From Prevotella sp. (lineage in GTDB: Bacteria; Bacteroidota; Bacteroidia; Bacteroidales; Bacteroidaceae), in assembly GCA_016287755.1 (NCBI GenBank), contig JAEEWT010000002.1, forward strand, positions 203,715 to 267,714: a DNA stretch of 64,000 nt, in the 5' to 3' direction. Position 1 is the stretch's first letter. The number at the start of each line of letters is the position of its first letter. Position numbers and translations under genes: made by a program. The notes under the pieces are model-generated. The model searched no databases. It was not told the DNA's origin and worked only from the letters and a program-made list of their open reading frames with translations. Positions 1-8,513 of this stretch are shown here, piece by piece.

Positions 1-2
1 TT

Positions 3-260
3 GTGACATTCACGAACAGTAATGTACCAATGGCCGACAGCTTCACCACCGCCTTGAGCATTGTAGGCATCTGGGCATTGGCACACAAGTATCTGGAACA
101 ATGGTTCATCTGGATTGCTGTCGATGTGGTAACCTGCATTCTCTACTTCTACAAGGACATTCCTTTCAAGGCTTCCCTCTATGCACTCTACGTAGTGATT
201 GCCGTGATGGGATACTTCAAGTGGAAACAGATGATGAAAAGTCAAAAAGTGAGGTCGTAA
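3..260 (+). CDS. PnuC-type vitamin precursor transporter, C-terminal part (5' end outside window)
   Basis: The last 85 or so residues show the PnuC ending: a tryptophan-rich helix (WALAHKYLEQWFIWIAVDVV), a short helix ending in a YKD loop, and a last helix ending GYFKWKQ. PnuC proteins are inner-membrane facilitators for nicotinamide riboside or, in the PnuT subgroup, thiamine. The substrate-defining N-terminal helices lie outside the window, so the two cannot be told apart. The reading frame is open through the left edge, so the GTG at position 3 is not claimed as a start. A 6-bp hairpin follows the stop codon directly. Confidence 0.85.
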   Translation: MTFTNSNVPMADSFTTALSIVGIWALAHKYLEQWFIWIAVDVVTCILYFYKDIPFKASLYALYVVIAVMGYFKWKQMMKSQKVRS

Positions 261-264
261 ATTG

Positions 265-280
265 TGTGTATAATTACACA
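265..280 (+). terminator. Weak hairpin after the PnuC-type gene
   Basis: TGTGTA and TACACA form a perfect 6-bp stem with a TAAT loop, starting 4 nt after the stop codon. Only three T residues follow and then an A tract, so this is a weak intrinsic terminator at best, or a 3'-end stabiliser. Confidence 0.35.
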
Positions 281-334
281 TTTAGCAAAAAAACATTAAA
301 AAGCGCATATTGTATGATTTTTCATCTGAAAACG

Positions 335-366
335 TTTGCATAGTTATAAAAATACAATTATCTTTG
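335..366 (+). promoter_or_regulatory. Bacteroidetes-type promoter for the small RNA
   Basis: TTTG at 335-338 and TATCTTTG at 359-366 are separated by 20 bp and match the Bacteroidetes consensus exactly. No open reading frame begins downstream before the terminator at 466-496, so the promoter appears to serve a non-coding transcript. Confidence 0.75.
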
Positions 367-369
367 CAT

Positions 370-497
370 ACGAAAATAAGAATATGTGTATCTCACCATT
401 GTGAGATCATATACAGTGCTCGTGAGAGTATTTCCCTATAAACTTGAGTTAATTTAGTTTTTTCCAACGGCCCGCTCGTGAAGAGTAGGCCGTTTTG
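370..497 (+). ncRNA. Candidate independent small RNA, about 125 nt
   Basis: A consensus promoter (335-366) and a terminator-like hairpin (466-496) bound about 125 nt with no credible coding frame. The 5' part holds a stable hairpin, TCTCAC at 391-396 pairing with GTGAGA at 401-406 around a CATT loop. A 13-nt segment, GCTCGTGAGAGTA at 418-430, recurs with one inserted A in the terminator loop at 474-487. Size and isolation would suit a 6S-like RNA (the Rfam family Bacteroidales-1 is known in this order) or a trans-acting sRNA. The family assignment is a guess; the transcription unit itself is well supported. Confidence 0.6.
466..496 (+). terminator. Intrinsic terminator of the small RNA
   Basis: AACGGCC (466-472) pairs with GGCCGTT (488-494) around a 15-nt loop, with four T residues at 493-496 and a T-rich run beyond. 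The loop repeats a segment found 56 nt upstream. Confidence 0.6.
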
Positions 498-507
498 CTT
501 TGTATGG

Positions 508-530
508 ATGTTGGTTTACAGTACCAACAT
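508..530. repeat. 8-bp inverted repeat with 7-nt loop
   Basis: ATGTTGGT (508-515) and ACCAACAT (523-530) are perfect complements. It lies between the small RNA and the 3' end of dnaA and has no T tract. The rest of 531-606 shows nothing clear. Confidence 0.5.
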
Positions 531-606
531 AGTTTGGCACAATCCTTGGTATGGTGGAAAAAGATTGGAATGATTGAAGAAAATACGGAATCGAGCGTTG
601 ATCGTA

Positions 607-628
607 CAGTAAACAACTTTGTTTACTG
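607..628 (-). terminator. Hairpin immediately downstream of dnaA
   Basis: CAGTAAAC (607-614) pairs with GTTTACTG (621-628), an 8-bp perfect stem starting 4 nt after the dnaA stop. No T run follows on the minus strand, so termination efficiency is uncertain. Confidence 0.45.
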
Positions 629-632
629 CTTC

Positions 633-2045
633 TTACTTATTCAGTTTCAATGAGCTCTCAATGCTATGAACCTCTGCTGAGAATGCCTTATCGATCTTCA
701 AGCGCTGTTCAACCTGCGTACAGCTATGGATAACTGTACTATGATCACGCCCGGCAACCAGCTTACCGATACGACTGGCAGGCATCTTTGTCAGTTTTTG
801 AGCCAGATACATAGACACCTGACGGGCAACAACCAGCTCGCGTTTCCGTGAACGACTTGCCATAGCTGTGGTAGTAACATTGAAATGATGGCACACCTTC
901 TCCATGATATCATCAACGGTTACAGATCGCTCCTCTACCTTAACAGCACGCTTGATTACACGTTCTGCCAACTTCATGTCGATATTACCGTTATATACAA
1001 TCGAGAAAGCGAGCAACGAATTGATCACACCCTCCAAGTCACGCACGCTACCATTAGCTGTCCGCGCAATATACTGAATCACATCTTCAGGAATCTTCAG
1101 TCCGTCACGCTTAATCTTGCTCTTCAGGATATCCACACAAAGCTGCACATTCGGGCGTTCCAACTCTGCAATGAGTCCGCATGAGAAGCGTGTGATCAAC
1201 CGCTCGCTCATCCCTTTAAGATCCACCGGTGGACGGTCGGACGCAAGGATGATACGTTTTCCGTTGCGGAACAGATGGTTGAAGATATGGAAGAAAGTCT
1301 CCTGAGTCTTGGTTGCTGTCACCCACTCCTGCACATCATCCACAATCAGCATATCGATGGTCTGATAAAAATGCATGAAATCATTGATGCGGTTCTGCAT
1401 CTGTGCACTGGTATATTGCACCTGGAACAGTCGGGCGCTGATATACAGTACACGCTTCTGTGGATAGAGTTCCTTGGTACGCACACCAATAGCATTAATC
1501 AGATGAGTCTTTCCACATCCACTTGGACCATAGATAAACATCGGATTAAACTGGGTGGTTCCTGGATGCTCAGCAATAGACAAGCCCACACTACGTGGCA
1601 ACTTGTTACTATCACCCTCGATGAAGTTAGCGAAGGTATGGTGGGGATCCAGCTGACTGTCGATATCCTGTGGCTGAGCCGTATCCAATACGGTAGGTGA
1701 CTCGTTACCGCGGGTCTTCACACGTGGTGTAACCACATCGGTAGCTGTCTCCTCAGCCTGCAGATCCTGTGTCAAGTTATGAGTCTTATCCGTCACAACC
1801 CGATAGGTCAGTCGGGTTCCTGCGCCGAAAACCCTTGTCAACACCTTCTTCAACAGATCCACGTAGTGCTCTTCCAAGTACTCGTAAACGAACGGACTTG
1901 GAACTTGCACCAGCAAAGTCTTCATCGCAGGCTTGTACGATTCGAAGACCAAGGGTCTGAACCAGGTGTTGAATTGCTGCTCGGTGACGTTCTCCCTAAT
2001 TAAATTGAGGCAGTTGTCCCAGCAGGTACGGGGGTTAATACTCAT
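633..2045 (-). CDS. dnaA: Chromosomal replication initiator protein DnaA
   Basis: A 470-residue initiator ATPase that binds DnaA boxes and opens oriC. All four domains are visible: domain I (residues 1-80), a variable linker (about 85-135), the AAA+ core with Walker A GPSGCGKT (173-180) and Walker B LIVDDVQE (233-240), and the C-terminal helix-turn-helix with the DnaA signature around GRDHSTVIHS. The ATG at 2045 gives a normal-length domain I. A consensus promoter lies 39 bp upstream. No cluster of DnaA boxes flanks the gene, so oriC is probably elsewhere. Confidence 0.98.
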   Translation of the reverse strand: MSINPRTCWDNCLNLIRENVTEQQFNTWFRPLVFESYKPAMKTLLVQVPSPFVYEYLEEHYVDLLKKVLTRVFGAGTRLTYRVVTDKTHNLTQDLQAEETATDVVTPRVKTRGNESPTVLDTAQPQDIDSQLDPHHTFANFIEGDSNKLPRSVGLSIAEHPGTTQFNPMFIYGPSGCGKTHLINAIGVRTKELYPQKRVLYISARLFQVQYTSAQMQNRINDFMHFYQTIDMLIVDDVQEWVTATKTQETFFHIFNHLFRNGKRIILASDRPPVDLKGMSERLITRFSCGLIAELERPNVQLCVDILKSKIKRDGLKIPEDVIQYIARTANGSVRDLEGVINSLLAFSIVYNGNIDMKLAERVIKRAVKVEERSVTVDDIMEKVCHHFNVTTTAMASRSRKRELVVARQVSMYLAQKLTKMPASRIGKLVAGRDHSTVIHSCTQVEQRLKIDKAFSAEVHSIESSLKLNK

Positions 2046-2083
2046 AAATGAACACGGTTAGTCTTTCGACGTTTTTGACAGTG

Positions 2084-2115
2084 CAAAGGTAGAAAAGATT
2101 ATTGATTCTTGCAAA
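2084..2115 (-). promoter_or_regulatory. dnaA promoter
   Basis: On the minus strand, TTTG at 2115-2112 and TACCTTTG at 2091-2084 are separated by 20 bp. Transcription should begin near 2080, giving a leader of about 35 nt. Confidence 0.75.
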
Positions 2116-2386
2116 TCATCTTTTTTATCATTGTGTTCGGAAACGTTCGTAAATTGCCTAAGATTGGTACTTTAAGCGTGAAACAATTCCATATAATAAA
2201 AGATTGGTGTTGCAAAATTATAAGTTATTATAAATGAACATTTTACAAAAACTGAAACACCCCATTATCAGACAGTAGTACTCTTAAGGAAAGACAGCGA
2301 AAAGTGGCGACTAATAATCACTTACGCATTTCCAAGAAAGCAAAAATCAAGCGACAAACTATTTAGATGTTTTTTAAATTAAGCAC
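2116..2386. other. AT-rich gap between the MCE gene and the dnaA promoter
   Basis: Non-coding and AT-rich. A second -7-like box on the minus strand (TAATTTTG, 2220-2213) has no matching -33 element. No TTATCCACA-type DnaA box and no strong terminator were found. An origin role cannot be supported. Confidence 0.4.
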
Positions 2387-3280
2387 TTATTTGTCTTTTC
2401 TGCCGAACAAAGAAAAATGCACATAGCGCTTCGGGTGTGCTTTCATATTGACCAACAATGAATCAGCATCGCGCATAGTAGCATTCAAATTCTGGTAAAG
2501 ACTCGGATCGCGCAAAAGTAACCCGATACTTCCTTCTGTATTGTTGAGCTGGGAGGTTAGTTTCTCCACGTTGTCCAAGGTCTCGTTCACCTTCTCCATT
2601 GTTCCTGCCACATTGATCGCAGCAAGGTTCCCGGTAAGGGTATTCGTATTATCGAGCACGGTGTTGGCGCGGTTCATCAATCCCGGCACATTCTTGTTCA
2701 GTTGAGCGAGCAACTCATTCACCTCGCGGGTGGTCTTTGTCAGGTCACCAGTTACCGTTCTGATATTATGGAGCGACTGTCCGATGGCCGGATCAGCCAG
2801 GATTGCGTTCAGACTTCCCATAATACTATCCAGTTTCGGCAACAGCTTCTCGATGGCAGGAATCATCTCCTTCACCCTACCCAAGGCACCGTCGTTGATA
2901 TCCCCGTTGATCAGTCCTCCCGGGGCCAGACGTTGTTGCACATTATCTGCCAGCAGCAGGTTTACCTGTACGTTTCCCAGGAGATCGCTGACAATCTCAG
3001 CCGTACTGCCTTCCGGTATATGAAGACTGGGATCGATGCCCGCTTCGATTTTGATGTTTCCCGGCTTCTCGTAGTCGTAATTGATACTTTTCACTACGCC
3101 CACCTTAAATCCATCAGCGTAGATCGGACTCGAAGCAGTCAGTCCGCTGATATCCTTGAACGACAGATAGTATTTCGTATCCGTCGAGAAGATATTCATT
3201 CCTTTTAGGTAGTTCATTCCAAAAAACAGAAGAACCAATCCTGCGACGGCCACCAAGCCGATTTTGATTTCTTTTTTCAT
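2387..3280 (-). CDS. MCE-domain (MlaD-like) lipid transport protein
   Basis: A 297-residue protein with one N-terminal membrane helix (about residues 7-24), then an MCE domain (about 36-115, with ISGLTASSPIYADGFKVGVV) and a long alpha-helical, low-hydrophobicity tail. MlaD proteins form periplasmic rings that pass phospholipids between inner and outer membranes with an MlaE permease and MlaF ATPase. Those partners are not in this window. It starts 18 bp after the amidase stop and is probably cotranscribed with it. Confidence 0.88.
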   Translation of the reverse strand: MKKEIKIGLVAVAGLVLLFFGMNYLKGMNIFSTDTKYYLSFKDISGLTASSPIYADGFKVGVVKSINYDYEKPGNIKIEAGIDPSLHIPEGSTAEIVSDLLGNVQVNLLLADNVQQRLAPGGLINGDINDGALGRVKEMIPAIEKLLPKLDSIMGSLNAILADPAIGQSLHNIRTVTGDLTKTTREVNELLAQLNKNVPGLMNRANTVLDNTNTLTGNLAAINVAGTMEKVNETLDNVEKLTSQLNNTEGSIGLLLRDPSLYQNLNATMRDADSLLVNMKAHPKRYVHFSLFGRKDK

Positions 3281-3298
3281 GTTGTGATCCTGCTAGTG

Positions 3299-4528
3299 TT
3301 ATTGACTCCTGCGAGCCTTAAACTCACGTATCGCCTGCGTAACATCCATTTTCTCCCCTTTCTTGAAAGCGATGATGAACGCCCCGGGGAACTTATCCAG
3401 AAGTGATTTCCTTAATCGGTAAATCTCGTTATAGTCTGTCGAGCTTCCTGTAGTATATTTGTAATAACCGCCCTCTTTGTACGAATCGATGTTCTTGACG
3501 CCCTTGAATCGACTACTTGATACAGGTACAGCCTTCGTGTCGGCCATGATCTGCACCTTGAACACCGGTGCATCCTGCGGTGCGGTCGGCTGACTTACCT
3601 CCGCTTTCTTCATTTCCGTCTGTTGCTCCTTCTTCACTTCAGACTGCTGCGCCTTTACCGGTTGTTCCGTCTTGGGCTTCGCTGGTTGCTCAACCTTGGG
3701 AGTCTTTGGGGCCTCTGGCTCATTCAGGAAAGGTGTGGCAGAACCGCCAAAATACTTTTTCTTATACGCAATGAAAGCATTATAGAAGCCTCGTGCATAT
3801 TGCTCTGGAGCCTCGCTGGAGTTCATAAACCGCTCCTCATCGGGTGTAGAGATGAAGCCCAGCTCCAGCAGACAGCCCGGCATTGAAGACAGGCGCAGCA
3901 CAGCCAGATTGTCCTGATGGGCACCAGCATTGGCTCTCCCTGTCGCAGCACACATATACCGCTGCATGAACTTCGCCAGTTCCACGCTGCGTTCCATGTA
4001 GGTATCCTGGATAAATTCGAACATGATATTGCTCTCAGGCGAGTTAGGATCGAAGCCAGCATAATGCTGCTGGTAGTCCTTCTCCATTACGATGACCGCA
4101 TTCTCCCGTTTGGCCACCTCGAGGTTCTCGATAATTCCCTTCTTTCCCGAGTTTCTGCCACGTCCCAGCGTGTAGGTTTGGAATCCTCGTGCGATCTTTC
4201 CTCCCGGCAAGGCATTGATATGTACGGAAACAAACAGGTCGGCTTTGTTCTTGTTTGCAATCTCGGCCCGCTGCCACAGTTCGAGGAAGACATCCGTTTT
4301 CCGCGTATAGATTACTTTCACGTCAGGGCAGTTTCTTTCGATCATCCTACCTAACGCCAGCGCCATTTTCAGTGTAAGGTTCTTCTCTTTCGATATCTTA
4401 CCCACACATCCCGTATCTTTTCCTCCATGACCAGCATCGATGACCAGGACAAACTGCTTGGCAGTTGTATCGGCAAACGCCCCAACCGTCCACATCATCA
4501 TGATCACAAGCAATAACCTTTTCATCAT
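3299..4528 (-). CDS. N-acetylmuramoyl-L-alanine amidase with C-terminal SPOR-like domain
   Basis: A 409-residue secreted zinc amidase (Amidase_3 fold) that cleaves the lactyl-peptide bond of murein. A signal peptide (about residues 1-19) is followed by the catalytic domain: first zinc ligands in IDAGHGGKDTG, then FVSVHINAL, and the catalytic-glutamate region CLLELGFIS. A linker rich in Lys, Pro and Gln leads to a C-terminal region (PVFKVQIMA and following) resembling SPOR domains, which bind denuded glycan at the septum. The start may be the ATG at 4528 or the next codon. The -7 box ends only 8 nt upstream, so the leader is very short. The MCE gene follows. Confidence 0.92.
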   Translation of the reverse strand: MMKRLLLVIMMMWTVGAFADTTAKQFVLVIDAGHGGKDTGCVGKISKEKNLTLKMALALGRMIERNCPDVKVIYTRKTDVFLELWQRAEIANKNKADLFVSVHINALPGGKIARGFQTYTLGRGRNSGKKGIIENLEVAKRENAVIVMEKDYQQHYAGFDPNSPESNIMFEFIQDTYMERSVELAKFMQRYMCAATGRANAGAHQDNLAVLRLSSMPGCLLELGFISTPDEERFMNSSEAPEQYARGFYNAFIAYKKKYFGGSATPFLNEPEAPKTPKVEQPAKPKTEQPVKAQQSEVKKEQQTEMKKAEVSQPTAPQDAPVFKVQIMADTKAVPVSSSRFKGVKNIDSYKEGGYYKYTTGSSTDYNEIYRLRKSLLDKFPGAFIIAFKKGEKMDVTQAIREFKARRSQ

Positions 4529-4536
4529 ACGCGCTG

Positions 4537-4544
4537 CAAAGTTA
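4537..4544 (-). promoter_or_regulatory. -7 box of the amidase gene
   Basis: TAACTTTG on the minus strand. No clear TTTG is seen at the -33 distance. With initiation about 4 nt downstream of the box, the leader would be only about 5 nt. Confidence 0.55.
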
Positions 4545-4572
4545 ATGAATTATCATAAAACGGTGCTAACCA

Positions 4573-4953
4573 TCATGGAGTTTTATCATTTATTAAGTGT
4601 AAAGTCACTGAGGCCCCTTCGAGTTGCGCCCCCAAGGGTGGGTTCTTTTTGGTCACGGTAATGACAACCTCCTTCACCTGCGGAAACGCCTTGATCATGC
4701 TTCCGCCGATCCTCCCTGCCAAGTGTTCCAGCAGGTTGGACGGCGTCTGCATCTCTCTATTTATGATTTCGTAAATCTCCGCATAATTCAGTGTGTCTTC
4801 AACATGGTCGGATTGCACAGCCGCCGTCACGTCACATTGCACGCAAACGTCAACCACAAACTCCCCGCCTGTAGTCCGCTCCTGCTCCATCACCCCGTGA
4901 CGGGCATGGAATCGCAGTCCTTTCAACGCTATCTTTGAACTCTCAATCCTCAA
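4573..4953 (-). CDS. folB: Dihydroneopterin aldolase FolB, TTG start
   Basis: A 126-residue cytoplasmic enzyme of tetrahydrofolate synthesis that converts 7,8-dihydroneopterin to 6-hydroxymethyl-7,8-dihydropterin and glycolaldehyde. The family start (LKGLRFHARHGVMEQER), the central NYAEIYEIINRE helix and the LLEHLAGRIG segment are present. The only credible start is TTG at 4953: an in-frame TAG lies two codons upstream and the next ATG is inside the conserved core. The start lies in a degenerate 7-bp repeat (4943-4956). folK and folE are elsewhere in the window. It lies 68 bp after nrdJ with no clear promoter. Confidence 0.93.
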   Translation of the reverse strand: MRIESSKIALKGLRFHARHGVMEQERTTGGEFVVDVCVQCDVTAAVQSDHVEDTLNYAEIYEIINREMQTPSNLLEHLAGRIGGSMIKAFPQVKEVVITVTKKNPPLGAQLEGASVTLHLINDKTP

Positions 4954-4956
4954 TTC
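4943..4956. repeat. Two-unit 7-bp repeat across the folB start
   Basis: TCAATCC (4943-4949) and TCAATTC (4950-4956) are two heptamers of the TCAATTn type seen at 19003, 23533 and 42750. The folB TTG start is read from the second unit. Confidence 0.55.
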
Positions 4957-5021
4957 CTATACCTCTCTATTAATTCTTGTAATATTATATTGATTACATT
5001 ATTATATTGTACAACTCGCAT

Positions 5022-7571
5022 TTATCCACACCTACTGGCTCCACAATTTGTACAAATCAAGCAACCCTCCTGATAGACAAGCGTCTCCTGTCCACAGTTC
5101 GGGCACCGCTGTCCTTTTGCCTGCGTACCGTCAGAGATATATTTCTTCAGGGCACGTTCCACACCCACCTTCCAGGTGTTGATGCTCTCACTCTTCAGCT
5201 GCAGGGAGCTGACAAGCTTGATGACATGCTCAATAGGCATTCGGTAGCGAAGCACACCAGAGATCAGCTTTGCGTAGTTCCAGTACTCCGGGTTGAATTT
5301 CTCACTCAGTCCTTCAACGGTAGTCTTGTATCCCCGTTTATTCTCAAACTGGAAGTCGTAACGTTTCGAGCCATCCTCATTGGTCTGCTTAATGATCTTA
5401 CCCTTTACCACCGATTTAGGTAGCATGATACCTTCCTCATCATCCTGCAGACCCGTAAAGATCTCGTAGGGATAGCCGTCGAGCAAACCGACAAAAGCCA
5501 CCCATTTCTCCTTATTGTTCTGGAACCTCACCACATCACACTCCAAAGTCTGCGGTCTTACCTCCGTCACCTCCGGGTGCTTACAAGGAACAGGCTCCAG
5601 TTTCGGTTCTTCCTTTTTCTTCTTCTCGCTTACCTGGATCATCACACCCGAACGACTACCGTCGCGATAGATGGTACAACCCTTACAGCCACTTCGCCAA
5701 GCCTCCACGTAAAGACGGTTCACCAAAGCCTCATCCACATCGTTCGGCAGGTTCACGGTTACGCTGATGGAATGGTCAACCCACTTCTGGATAGCCCCTT
5801 GCATCTTCACCTTCATGAGCCAGTCAACATCATTCGCTGTTGCTTTATAATAAGGTGAACGTGCCACCAGTGCATCTATCTCCTCCTGAGAGTATCGTTT
5901 ATCGGTATCAATACCATTGATCTTCATCCATTCCAGGAATTTCTTGTGATAGACAATAAACTCCTCGAACGAGTCACCCACCTCATCAACAAAGTCAACA
6001 TGCACATCGGGCTCATTGGGATTCACCTTACGACGACGTTTATATACAGGAAGGAATACTGGCTCAATACCGCTGGTGGTCTGTGTCATCAGCGAGGTAG
6101 TACCTGTAGGCGCAATCGTCAGACAGGCGATATTCCTTCTACCATATTGCTTCATTTCCTTGTAGAGCTTCGGATCGGCTTCCTTGATACGAAGGATGAA
6201 TGGATTATTCTTTTCACGATTCGCATCATAGATGTCGAAGGCACCGCGTTCCTTGGCCATCTGTACCGATGAGCCATAGGCTGCCAAGGCAAGGGTACGA
6301 TGAACATTCACTGAGAAGTCGGTCGCCTCCTGCGTACCATAGCACAGCATCATGGCAGCAATCATATCACCTTCTGCAGTAATACCCACACCCGTGCGAC
6401 GACCCAAGGAACTCTTCTTCTTGATCTTCTCCCAAAGATGATACTCAGCCCCTTTCACTTCATCGCTCTGCGGATCACTCTCCACCTTCTTCATAATCTG
6501 GTCGATCTTCTCCAACTCCAGATCAACGATATCATCCATCAGTCGTTGGGCAAAGCCCACATGCTTCTTGAAGAGTTCATAATCGAAATAAGCATCCTTG
6601 GTAAACGGGTTCACCACATAGCTATAGAGGTTTATGCTCAGCAACCTGCAGGAGTCGTACGGACAAAGTGGTATCTCTCCACACGGATTCGTAGATACTG
6701 TACGGAAGCCCAGATCGGCATAGCAGTCGGGAATACTCTCCTTCAGAATGGTATCCCAGAACAACACGCCCGGCTCAGCACTCTTCCATGCATTATGCAC
6801 AATCTTCTCCCACAGATCCTTGGCACGGATCGTCTTCTTCACATCAGGATGATCACTATCCACCGGGAACTGCTGAACGTACTCCTTATCGTCGATAGCA
6901 GCCTGCATGAAAGCATCGTCGATCTTCACGCTCACGTTAGCACCCGTCACCTTTCCTTCAGTCATCTTCGCATCAATGAATGCTTCTGAATCGGGATGTT
7001 TGATACCCACACTGAGCATCAAGGCACCGCGGCGACCATCCTGAGCCACTTCTCGCGTACTATTACTATATCGCTCCATGAACGGCACCAGACCCGTAGA
7101 GGTAAGTGCCGAATTGTTCACTGGTGAACCCTTCGGACGGATATGGGTAAGGTCGTGCCCTACACCACCTCGACGTTTCATCAGCTGTACCTGTTCCTCA
7201 TCTATACGCAAGATGGCACCATACGAGTCGGCATCACCATCCAAACCAATCACGAAGCAGTTAGACAGTGAAGCTACCTGGAAATTGTTCCCGATACCGG
7301 TCATCGGACTGCCTGCCGGTACGATATATTTGAAATGGTCCAGTAACTGGAAAATATCATCGGCCGACATCGGGTTGGCATACTTCTTTTCAATTCTGGC
7401 AATCTCATTGGCAATTCGCCAATGCATGTCAGCCGGACTTTTCTCATAGATATTGCCAAAGCTGTCTTTCATGGCATACTTGGTCACCCAAACACGGGCG
7501 GCCAGTTCGTCACCACTGAAATACTCAAGCGACGCGTTGAATGCCTCATCGTACGTATATGTTCTCATCAT
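5022..7571 (-). CDS. nrdJ: Adenosylcobalamin-dependent (class II) ribonucleotide reductase
   Basis: An 849-residue enzyme that reduces ribonucleotides using adenosylcobalamin instead of a tyrosyl or glycyl radical, so it works with or without oxygen. Visible landmarks are the active-site segment NPCGEIPLCPYDSCR (about residues 295-309), the loop APTGTTSLMTQTTSGIEP, and a zinc-ribbon C-terminus with paired CPNCG and CTNCG motifs. The preceding GCKGCTIYRDGSR is also typical of NrdJ. The promoter is 28-58 bp upstream, leaving no room for a cobalamin riboswitch. folB follows 68 bp downstream. Confidence 0.97.
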   Translation of the reverse strand: MMRTYTYDEAFNASLEYFSGDELAARVWVTKYAMKDSFGNIYEKSPADMHWRIANEIARIEKKYANPMSADDIFQLLDHFKYIVPAGSPMTGIGNNFQVASLSNCFVIGLDGDADSYGAILRIDEEQVQLMKRRGGVGHDLTHIRPKGSPVNNSALTSTGLVPFMERYSNSTREVAQDGRRGALMLSVGIKHPDSEAFIDAKMTEGKVTGANVSVKIDDAFMQAAIDDKEYVQQFPVDSDHPDVKKTIRAKDLWEKIVHNAWKSAEPGVLFWDTILKESIPDCYADLGFRTVSTNPCGEIPLCPYDSCRLLSINLYSYVVNPFTKDAYFDYELFKKHVGFAQRLMDDIVDLELEKIDQIMKKVESDPQSDEVKGAEYHLWEKIKKKSSLGRRTGVGITAEGDMIAAMMLCYGTQEATDFSVNVHRTLALAAYGSSVQMAKERGAFDIYDANREKNNPFILRIKEADPKLYKEMKQYGRRNIACLTIAPTGTTSLMTQTTSGIEPVFLPVYKRRRKVNPNEPDVHVDFVDEVGDSFEEFIVYHKKFLEWMKINGIDTDKRYSQEEIDALVARSPYYKATANDVDWLMKVKMQGAIQKWVDHSISVTVNLPNDVDEALVNRLYVEAWRSGCKGCTIYRDGSRSGVMIQVSEKKKKEEPKLEPVPCKHPEVTEVRPQTLECDVVRFQNNKEKWVAFVGLLDGYPYEIFTGLQDDEEGIMLPKSVVKGKIIKQTNEDGSKRYDFQFENKRGYKTTVEGLSEKFNPEYWNYAKLISGVLRYRMPIEHVIKLVSSLQLKSESINTWKVGVERALKKYISDGTQAKGQRCPNCGQETLVYQEGCLICTNCGASRCG

Positions 7572-7598
7572 GATTCTGTAGTTTTATGCGATTTGGTG

Positions 7599-7629
7599 CA
7601 AAGGTACGAAAAATCGAGAGCAGAACAAA
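7599..7629 (-). promoter_or_regulatory. nrdJ promoter
   Basis: On the minus strand, TTTG at 7629-7626 and TACCTTTG at 7606-7599 are separated by 19 bp. The predicted leader is about 24 nt. Confidence 0.7.
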
Positions 7630-7677
7630 ACAAATTATCCATTTTTTCTCATTCCGATTGAAAAAACAATCATCAAG

Positions 7678-7709
7678 TTTCCCGTTTTGGAAAACTTATC
7701 GTATCTTTG
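7678..7709 (+). promoter_or_regulatory. Nitroreductase promoter
   Basis: TATCTTTG at 7702-7709 is a perfect -7 box, with a degenerate -33 (TTTC, 7678-7681) 20 bp upstream. It places transcription start near 7713 and rules out translation starts upstream of the ATG at 7730. Confidence 0.65.
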
Positions 7710-7729
7710 CAGAAGAAAAATGTTCCAAA

Positions 7730-8500
7730 ATGAAAAACTTAGATACCAGAAGAAGCATCCGCAAATACACAAGTAGCGATGTCAGTGAAGAGTTGCTAAA
7801 CAAGTTGTTTACCCAAGCGGCGCGCACCCAGACAATGGGTAACCTGCAGTTATACAGTGTGGTTGTCACCCGAGATCCGAAGATCAAGGAACAACTGGCA
7901 CCTGCACACTTCAACCAACCCATGGTGACTGGGGCACCTGTGGTGCTTACCATCTGTGCCGACTTCAACCGCACAAGTTTCTGGGCACGTTGTCGTAATG
8001 CCGAGCCAGGCTACGACAACTTCCTGTCGTTCATCAATGCCGCCACCGATGCCTTGCTTTATACCCAGACACTCTGCAATCTCATGGACGAGGAAGGATT
8101 GGGTTATTGTTATTTAGGCACTACCGTCTATCAACCACAACAAATCATCGACGTTCTGCAACTGCCCAAGCTCGTTATGCCTGTAGCCACCCTCACCGTT
8201 GGCTGGCCTGATGAAGAGCCATCCCTCTCCGACCGTCTTCCCACAGAGAGCTTCGTACACCAAGAACGCTACAACGACTATCTGGGACAGGATATCGACA
8301 ACTATTATTTCAATAAGGAGCATCTGCCCGAGAACGAACAGTTCGTCAGGATCAACAACAAGGAAACACTTGCTCAAGTGTTTACCGATATCCGATACAC
8401 GCGAAAAGACAATGAGGCCTTGTCAGCAGAACTCATCAAAGCGCTTGTACGTCAGGACTTTCTACCCCACACCGTATTGAATGCAAAAGTAAGCAAATAA
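7730..8500 (+). CDS. Nitroreductase-family FMN oxidoreductase
   Basis: A 256-residue flavoprotein of the NfsA/FRP type. It begins with the family signature TRRSIRKYTSSDVSEELLNKL and has the FMN-site segment TMGNLQLYSVVV. A central GLGYCYLGTTVYQPQQI segment and a VGWPDEEP stretch follow, with a variable C-terminal extension. Such enzymes use NAD(P)H to reduce nitro compounds, quinones or flavins; the natural substrate is not readable from sequence. The ATG at 7730 is chosen because the frame upstream crosses the promoter. Transcription ends at the 22-bp repeat terminator. Confidence 0.88.
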   Translation: MKNLDTRRSIRKYTSSDVSEELLNKLFTQAARTQTMGNLQLYSVVVTRDPKIKEQLAPAHFNQPMVTGAPVVLTICADFNRTSFWARCRNAEPGYDNFLSFINAATDALLYTQTLCNLMDEEGLGYCYLGTTVYQPQQIIDVLQLPKLVMPVATLTVGWPDEEPSLSDRLPTESFVHQERYNDYLGQDIDNYYFNKEHLPENEQFVRINNKETLAQVFTDIRYTRKDNEALSAELIKALVRQDFLPHTVLNAKVSK

Positions 8501-8513
8501 CAAGCGTTTTGTT

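Noticed and set aside
534..551. Sigma-54-like motif (TGGCAC, 5 bp, TTGG) on the plus strand
   Set aside because: The invariant GC of the -12 element is GG here and nothing transcribed in that direction lies downstream before the 3' end of dnaA.
7572..7630. Cobalamin riboswitch upstream of the B12-dependent nrdJ
   Set aside because: Only 27 bp separate the -7 box and the start codon, too little for a riboswitch.
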